Origin: Gelatoporia subvermispora B
Lineage: Eukaryota > Basidiomycota > Agaricomycetes > Polyporales > Gelatoporiaceae
NCBI GenBank assembly: GCA_000320605.2
Contig: KB445800.1
Coordinates: forward strand, 99,663-163,662
Reading direction: 5' to 3'
Length of the DNA: 64,000 bases
Both the position numbers and the translations under genes were made by a program. Under the pieces are notes generated by a model, which was not told the DNA's origin, ran no database searches, and saw only the letters and a program-made list of their open reading frames with translations. This document shows, one piece after another, positions 57,351 through 64,000 of the stretch. Position 1 is the stretch's first letter, and each line of letters starts with the position of its first letter.

Positions 57351-58703
57351 GCATATCAGTAGTCTTATTGAGAGAATCCGTAGTACAACACACATTCTAG
57401 AGTCCTGCAGGTTGCTGTTGACGGAACCTTTCAGCAATGTGCACGCGGCAATTGCTCGAGAGTTGTGTGTTTAGGACAGCAGCCAGGAATCCAAGAGCAT
57501 TGACACAGACACTTGTCCCTGGCCAAGAATACCGCGCCTCAATCAGGATGGGCGCCCGGCATGACAGGAAGCATGCTGACGAGGGAAAGTTCATCCATAG
57601 TGGGGCGATTCAATAGCCCGTCGAAGACAGTAGAAACGGCAAGGACGCCTGCGCGAGGATCAATCGGAACTGGAAAGCGCTGTGTTAATAGGATTCTCGC
57701 CCACGTTCACGACAAGCTGTTTGTAAGTTCTAGGACATAGGACATATGCTGTGACGTCTTCAAGGGCGCGAAGAAACCGTTGGCATTGCTCCAGCACTCT
57801 CAAGTTGGCACAAGTTAACTCTTGTCTGCGTGAACGGATAGAAACCCAGATGACTTCGCTTAGCCTTACAGTTGATAATGAATCCAAATATCACGAAGCA
57901 CCTTCCAAACTAGCAAACGGAACGACTTCCATAGCGGAACTTAGATATGCACCGCCAAGCCAGGAGGATGCTGCGGGAAACAATTCATGGAACATTTGGA
58001 CAACCTAACATTGGAAGTACGTGGGCCATGTTGAGGACACGAACGGGAGCAGCGTATAACCTCGAACAGTCACCATGATGCATATGGAACACCGTAAGCG
58101 ATACACATGTCACTGTGATGCACCGCAGCAGTTGAACAACATGGCGAGAGGGAAATGTAAACGACGGCTGAGCCAGAAGGTCTCCTGCCAGGATGCAGTC
58201 TCCCATAGGCAGACCTTCACTGACCTATCACAAGTAAGGAGGACGATCAAGGCCAGGAAGAGCAGATGATTGCTTTGCCGGAAGGCAGGGCCAGAGCCAG
58301 AGGAGCAGGAGGAGGCTGAGGAGGAGGAGGATTGATGTTTTTGGACACGGCGTCACGCGAGACGCTTAGGCGCCTTAGATTGCGATCTGTGCTAAGCGAC
58401 TGAGCGCTGAAAATCCACGTGCTTTAGCGTTGCAAGGTGAGCTCTCTTGTTTCCTCTGGTCGCCACTCCGAAGTTCTGCTGTAGGCATTCACTCTTGGGG
58501 AACTCATCAGAATAACCAAAAATTTGATTGAGGCCACCTGCGACAACTGCTGCAATTTTTTTCAATTGACTCAGTTACACCACATTGTCCAACAAGCAGA
58601 CATTACTCGGCCCGTTGCATTACCAGGGATACCCTCGCTTGGACTTGTACTGCTTTTCAGGTGTCGCTTCCGACTACATCTTGGCTGATACCAGCGACTT
58701 AGA
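57351..58703. other. Intergenic region upstream of the Smr-domain gene
   Basis: Several open frames of 60-85 codons overlap on both strands at 57400-58000 without a recognised motif. A purine-rich stretch (gaggagcaggaggaggctgagg) lies at about 58295-58335. Confidence 0.4.
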
Positions 58704-59787
58704 ATGACTGCTGGCGATGTCCTACGATGGCTGGCCGACTTGCTCTGTGGTGTGTCTCAGCAACCTGAGCAAGAGGACAAACCGCCTGCCATACCGTTGT
58801 ATACCCAACAACCTCCACGACCTCAACCCGAGCCTCAACCATATCAGCCACCATCGCAACCTCAACCACATCCGGAACATCTCCCTCACTCTCAGGAAGC
58901 TCCCACACCTCGCCATTCTCATGCCGCCCATCAGCCACCGAGCCACCCACACCGCGGTCCTGTACGTCACTAAAAAGTTGCTTCTGGCTCACGGTCGTCT
59001 GAACAATTCCTATGGAATTTGCTCGTGCAGAGCGACAACGAGATCAACCAGCAGAATGAGCACTACCGGTCACTACGCGCACGCGCGAACGACGCCTACG
59101 AGCAAATGGGGCGGTGCTTCGAGGAAAGCCACGCTGCATATGCTGCGCACGACGGGGCGCGTGCAAAGGAGTTGTCGGAGCAGGGAAAGGAGCACAAGGC
59201 TGAGATGGAGCGCCTGAATGCAGAGGCAGCGGAGTGGATATACAAAGGTACGTACCTGTACAGTTCGAGAACGAGCGCCTGAGCCAACAGGATTGCTAAC
59301 GCCAATCAGCGAATAACCTGGTATGGCTAAGTGTCGTTATATTTGGGCTTCTATGAGACATTGCAACAGGATAGCAAACCTGGAGAGGTCGACCTGCACG
59401 GCTTGTACGTGAAAGAAGCGATCACCTACACCGACCGCGTCATCCAGGACGCCCGTGAACGAGGTGACTCAAAGGTCCACCTCATCGTCGGTACGTTGAC
59501 AGGATTGTCCGCATTTTCCGATGACCTCATTCTTGTCGTAGGCAAGGGTCTACACTCTAAGGACGGCAAGGCGAAACTGAAGCCCGCCATCGAGGAACTG
59601 GTAGAGAAGTATGTCCTCCTATCCCTTCCTTTCGCACGCTGTCTCACCTACTTTTAGGCACGGCCTTATCGTAGAGATTGATCCGTACAACGAAGGCGTT
59701 CTTATTGTCAACCTCGGCGGCCGTCCATCTGGTGAAGGTCATGTCATCCCTCCAGAAGAGATAGTGCGCCAGTTGTCCCGAGATTAG
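58704..59787 (+). CDS. DUF1771 and Smr domain protein
   Basis: Exons: 58704-58961, 59031-59247, 59310-59320 (11 nt), 59370-59490, 59542-59608 and 59658-59787, 804 nt, 267 aa. The N-terminus MTAGDVLRWLADLLCGVSQQ is followed by a Pro/Gln/His-rich linker. DUF1771 follows (HYRSLRARANDAYEQMGRCF, HAAYAAHDGARAKELSEQGK). Then comes the Smr domain: VDLHGLYVKEAI (the LHG site), VIQDARERGDSKVHLIVGKG, LHSKDGKAKLKPAIEELVEK and a closing GGRPSGEGHVIPP. Smr domains occur in nucleases; the DUF1771-Smr architecture is found in fungal and animal proteins linked to RNA or DNA cleavage, so a nuclease role is possible but not shown here. The 11-nt microexon is needed to keep frame. Confidence 0.93.
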
Positions 59788-60608
59788 ATTCAAGGTAGGA
59801 TTTCGGCTATCGCTCCAATGGCGGAAATTGGTAGACATGTGTTTTTATATTCTTTCTTTGTTGGCGTCTGTGATGGAGAATGCATTGCTGGCTGCTCAGA
59901 CTATGCCCACATTGAACCCGTACTGCACAGAGCAGATGATCTTCTAATGGGAATATTATGAGTAATGTGATCAGCCTATCGTGTTGCAAGCCCGTGAGCG
60001 ATCCCACATCCCTAGACATTTACCAAGCCGGATCGTCATCGTGGGTAAGACGCATCGTGAATGCGGAATTCCCCGTGCAACGCTGTGGCGAGGGAGTTGG
60101 GTTTCGGAAACATCCGATCTGAATTTTGAAGTGGTCTGTTCACTCGTCATACCACCTTGAAATGTTCACAATGCGTTACGCCTGACAACTATCTGCATTT
60201 CTCCTCCACTGTGATCTGGAGGATGACTGCGCTTCCCCCAAGATCTGGATGTACACAGATGTGCGTTTGCGCTCGAAAAGAATTCACTTTATAAGGTCCT
60301 GTGTTGAGGAGCTAAGATGAGCTGAAGATAGATGCTCCGCTGCGCGGATTGCAGCTCATCTACGGACAAGAAAGCCTCGCAAGCTCCCGGATGAATGACA
60401 TGCAAGGTGCTCTGGAGGGCTCACATGGCCTGTGCAAGCGCCGCACTTCTGAACATCGCGAAGGGTGGTGAATTGTTGTCATTCGATTGAGTAGAATACT
60501 CCATATGGCCATGATATGATATGTCAAATAAAAACGTGGGACCTGACAATATGGCTGTTTGCGGTGCATATGTTTCTTGCTGAAGTCACTGCACGACACC
60601 TATTTGTG
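59788..60608. other. Intergenic region
   Basis: Nothing recognised between the Smr-domain gene and the 3' end of the DUF6533-type copy 5. Confidence 0.4.
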
Positions 60609-62281
60609 CTAGGACTGTGAAAGGGAACCACCCATCTCAGTCTCCCGTACGGGATCAGGCTCTGCCCAAGTGACATCCGGCTCATGCGCCCCATCGAATC
60701 CATGGTCGAGGTCCTCGCCCATATTTCCCATAAATGAGACAAACGTGATGCTAGTCAAACGAGATGCCGTCGATGGTAGCGAGTCATCTTGACCAGTTTC
60801 TGCGGCTTGACGGAGGTTGAGGAGAAAATGTGTAATGATAATCGATGAAATCCTTCGGAGATTTTTAACTTTAGATAGCTGTGTTATGTAGATGCAGGAT
60901 CGCTTACGCAGGCGCAAACGTTGTGACGGTGTAGTAAAAGACCTCGTGCACAAATCAGCTATTTGACATCAGGTTTTCTCTGCAAATGAGTACATACTTC
61001 GGTTAATTCTCCAACAATATTGACTATGTTGAGGATTAGAAGCGCGCTGTAGCCTACATCAGATCTTGCGCTATCATTGGGAGTTCGGATGACTGGGTCA
61101 TACAGGAAGTATGCGGTACCTGTCAAAAAAGATCGGAGATTAGTGGAATCAGGAAATAACCAGTCAGAAGAAGTTGTCACCATCTCTGAGGAGCATCGTC
61201 GTCAAGGGCGTACGGACACTATGCCGATCCCCGAGCCGTTTCATAGCCAGAGTTCGGGTCCAGGTGACAGCCAATACGAGTATATCAGCGACAATCACCG
61301 CTGTTCTGATGCCAATTACAACTTTATGAAAGTCAACCAGCATTTATGTATAGCATGTAGCGTTCGCCTACATCTGAAGGGATTCAGCGGCAATAAGATA
61401 GCGAGAACTCCTGGCTTACTTCTTTGTCGCAGAGACTGTGATGTTGTCTCCGCTAATACATGATGGTTTGCTATCAGGGAGAAGTTCGCCAATAAGCCAC
61501 CAGGTCATGGCAAAAAATTCGTACTGACAATAGAGATGAAAGTCAGTTTGAGCGGACATTTGCTGTAGACGTGAATACCCACGGAATTTGATGCCACAGG
61601 TACCAAGTTCAGCAAAAGAACAAGTATGGCAAGCCACCAACTCCTGGTGCTAATTGCGTATATGCGAACAGCAGAGAATACTTAGCAGGCGTGTGAGTAT
61701 GACATCAACTTATGAAGGTGTGAATTGATATCACCTGCCCATATGATATATAGCAAAATGATCAATATATTGCTCAGCTGCGAATAGCCAATGCAACTAC
61801 GGGCCACACAAAGAGGCGCGTCAGTGACGCGAAACCGTGGTCGCAGGAGTTCAGCAAACCTCTGCTCGTTTGAATCCAAGCGACATTTAGCTGATTTGTT
61901 AGGTCCATCTGTGGTGATCTCACCGGTAATGTTGCCAGCGACAAAAATCCAAATGGCTGGACCATAGCCCATGCAAAGATGGTCCATCTGTTCAGATAGA
62001 ACAGCAAGGTAACAACGTTGAATTTGCGACCCCAAATGAGTTCAACTTCCAGCGGCAGTGTTATGAGATGGTCGTAGAATACAACAGCTGAAGGGACAAT
62101 GTGCAATCAACAACAGCGAAGGGATTTGCGCGCGTACCAACAGATGCTATCACACAGCAGTCGAAGATCCAGCTATGAATTGGCATAAGAGAGACAGACT
62201 ATGCACAAACTATAAATGAACTTACTACGCTTTTACACCCGCGACATCCCCTGCTGGTACGTATGGCTCGGAAAGCGACAT
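60609..62281 (-). CDS. DUF6533-type multi-span membrane protein (copy 5)
   Basis: Start MSLSEPYVPAGDVAGVKAY (62281), then across an intron WIFDCCVIASV, then AVVFYDHLITLPLEVELIW, a helix (NVVTLLFYLNRWTIFAWAMV), TAVIVADILVLAVTWTRTLA, SVRTPLTTMLLRDG, TAYFLYDPVIRTP, ALLILNIVNIVGELTEV, and the terminal exon IIITHFLLNLRQAAETGQDD, FMGNMGEDLDHGFDGAHEPD ending at 60609. The long acidic tail resembles that of copy 4. Exons for the third and fourth helices (61500-61850) are less clear. Confidence 0.75.
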
Positions 62282-62359
62282 TCTGAGTCAGTGGGCGCGA
62301 TCGATGAGTTAGCTGGGTTCGTTCGAGGGCATATGGGCACATAAATAGTCCGTGAGCGA

Positions 62360-62600
62360 TCTTCCCGAGATTCCGTAGTCCCGAACTACACAAACCTTGT
62401 CCACTGACCACATTTTCGTGACAATTATGTACATATTGTTATCTGAACTTGCTCCACTTGGACTAGTACCTCAAGTTCGCCGAGGTTCTGTTGTTCCGAA
62501 CTACAGGCGCAACCCAAACCTTGTCCACTGACTACATCTTCGTGGCAAATATATACATATTGTTCATCTGGAGTTGCTCCACTTGGACTAGTACCTCAAG
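62360..62600. repeat. Tandem repeat of about 120 bp, two copies
   Basis: Both units contain ccgaactaca, caaaccttgtccactga, tacatattgtt, and ttgctccacttggactagta followed by cctcaagttcg. Units start near 62370 and 62490. No coding potential is evident. Confidence 0.8.
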
Positions 62601-63531
62601 TTCGTTCTGGACCCAACGACGCCGTGAACCATCACCGAGCCATCAAGGGTTCTGTGGCATGGCATCTGGTTCTATTCCAGACTCACGGGCCACTTAACTG
62701 AAATGTGCCTCTGATACTGAACAAACGGCACTTTTGCTCATCGAACCGTGTGTGCACGAGACCGGGCTGCACTAGCAACGACGCTTACCGAAGACAAGCT
62801 ATGGACAGGCTGTCCATAGATCGACACAGAGAGCTACCCGCCATCTTCTAGGGCTCGGTGAGCGAGCGGCATATCTTTAGTCACCGAAGTCTTCATTCCA
62901 CTCTATTTCAGGTCTCCGAGGTGATGATAGCATAGGGTAGAGTTACGGTTCGCCTTCCTGCTAGATGGTTCACTTGCGGCGTGAGAACGCGTTGCCGCTG
63001 CGCATACTATTAGGCGCTAATGATCATGGCACTCGCGGGTTCTTGACGAACAGCTGCAGTATCAGGTGGTTTGATACATTAGATCGGAGCAGGGCAGAGA
63101 ACACTCCGATATTCAGCACAATCTGCGTAAGGTCTAGCGCGAGTGGCGTTTCTAGAGCCTTTGACGTTGTTCGTCAAACTGCAGATACGTTATACGATTG
63201 CGGTTGGACCGCACGACAATGGGTGCATAACCTATGTTGAATAGCAATCTTGAGCGATTAGAGCAGATATCTTCTTCCTTGTGATCATCATTCATTTCTC
63301 ATTTGACCGGTCCGTAGCGGATGGCGAGGCTGATCGTGCTATGACATTCGAGGCTAGCAACTACGAGGTTTTGTCATTAGACGGGGCACCTCTAATGAGG
63401 CGAGATAACAAACGCATACAGCAATATGGCTACGTAAAAGGATCAGCTACGGGTATGCAACACTAAATATGATACAGCGGCTACACCACGTGAAATGTCA
63501 AGAGAATCACAGACCATAGCGACAAAACCAT
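62601..63531. other. Gene-free stretch
   Basis: No gene recognised between the tandem repeat and the MFS transporter 3' end. Confidence 0.4.
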
Positions 63532-64000
63532 CTATACAATAACCTCCACGGACTCCTTTTCCTCGACTTCATTCTCCTGCTCCCCTCGTCGCTCGGCCTC
63601 TCCCGACTTCTCCAAGCCCCAATTCTGATCTGTCTCCGCATGCATCGGGACATCTTTCATCACCGCTGACGCCACGAGGCCCAGCGCAGCCACTGCGATC
63701 ATGACACGCCATATCACCGCGATGCTCTGCGCAAATGCGGCGCGCACCGCATCGCGCACTGGAGCTGGCAGATCGGCGACCTCGGGAATCGCGCCATAGG
63801 CCAGCGCAACGCCGCCGGGGAAAGTGTCGGCGAATGATGGAGGAAGCCTACGCTTGAGCTCGTTCTGCAGGATCGTGCCTCCAATAGAAACGCCCCAAAC
63901 CTAGCGAACGAATTCGAAGTAAGCACAAGTAGCGATATCACCCCTGGCACGCTCGTAAACTACACTCACCCCAGCGAACGCGCGGCAAAACGAAAAAAAC
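63532..64000 (-). CDS. MFS transporter, 3' end (partial)
   Basis: The coding region runs off the window. The last two exons are about 64000-63970 and 63900-63532. They read FSFCRAFAG joined to VWGVSIGGTILQNELKRRL, then FPGGVALAYGAIPEV, RAAFAQSIAVIWRVMIAVAA-LGL and a polar tail rich in Glu (EVEEKESVEVIV). The WGVSIGGTILQN and AxxSLxVIW-type pattern is typical of the last two membrane helices of drug/general-substrate transporters of the major facilitator superfamily. The substrate cannot be told from this fragment. Confidence 0.8.

Overview
The window is chromosomal DNA of a filamentous basidiomycete fungus, most likely a mushroom-forming agaricomycete. Coding regions are cut by many short GT-AG introns (about 45 to 90 bp), housekeeping genes are compact and GC-rich, and two protein families typical of basidiomycetes (DUF6533-type seven-helix membrane proteins and DUF6535 membrane proteins) are amplified in the gene-poor stretches. 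No rRNA, tRNA or CRISPR array was recognised.

Layout. Positions 1-10000 hold conserved eukaryotic genes: a kinesin (1020-3785, +), a Mediator-25-like reading region (4069-5173, -), a mitochondrial-type asparaginyl-tRNA synthetase (6762-8905, -) and the spliceosomal Sm-D1 protein (9194-9747, -). From 9750 to 13719 there is no gene, but there are tandem and dispersed non-coding duplications, one lying directly in front of a secreted GH27 alpha-galactosidase (13720-17313, +). Positions 17500-27250 are accessory: three DUF6533-type genes on the minus strand, and an inverted duplicate block with broken gene pieces. Positions 28710-37314 are conserved again, all minus strand: an HCNGP/SAP30BP-like protein, a second GH27 alpha-galactosidase with an N-terminal membrane anchor, and the Tup1 co-repressor.

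Positions 38350-57350 are dominated by a segmental duplication of about 7 kb (38350-45420 and 50870-57350). Each copy carries the same three minus-strand genes in the same order: one DUF6535 membrane protein and two small proteins, here called P2 and P3, which are themselves distant paralogues sharing a C-terminal YEGK-QMFD motif. Between the copies lie a plus-strand DUF6533-type gene (48372-50021) and a damaged segment (46050-47430) interrupted by a 706-bp transposon-like element with 15-bp perfect terminal inverted repeats and a 6-bp target duplication. The matching uninterrupted segment is at about 24050, in the inverted block. The right end holds a DUF1771-Smr protein (58704-59787, +), a fifth DUF6533-type gene (60609-62281, -) and the 3' end of an MFS transporter (63532 to the window edge, -).

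Functionally the window mixes core machinery (splicing, mitochondrial translation, transcription repression, mitosis), galactoside degradation (two alpha-galactosidases with different predicted destinations) and fast-evolving membrane-protein families. The best candidate for something undescribed is the co-duplicated DUF6535 + P2 + P3 module.
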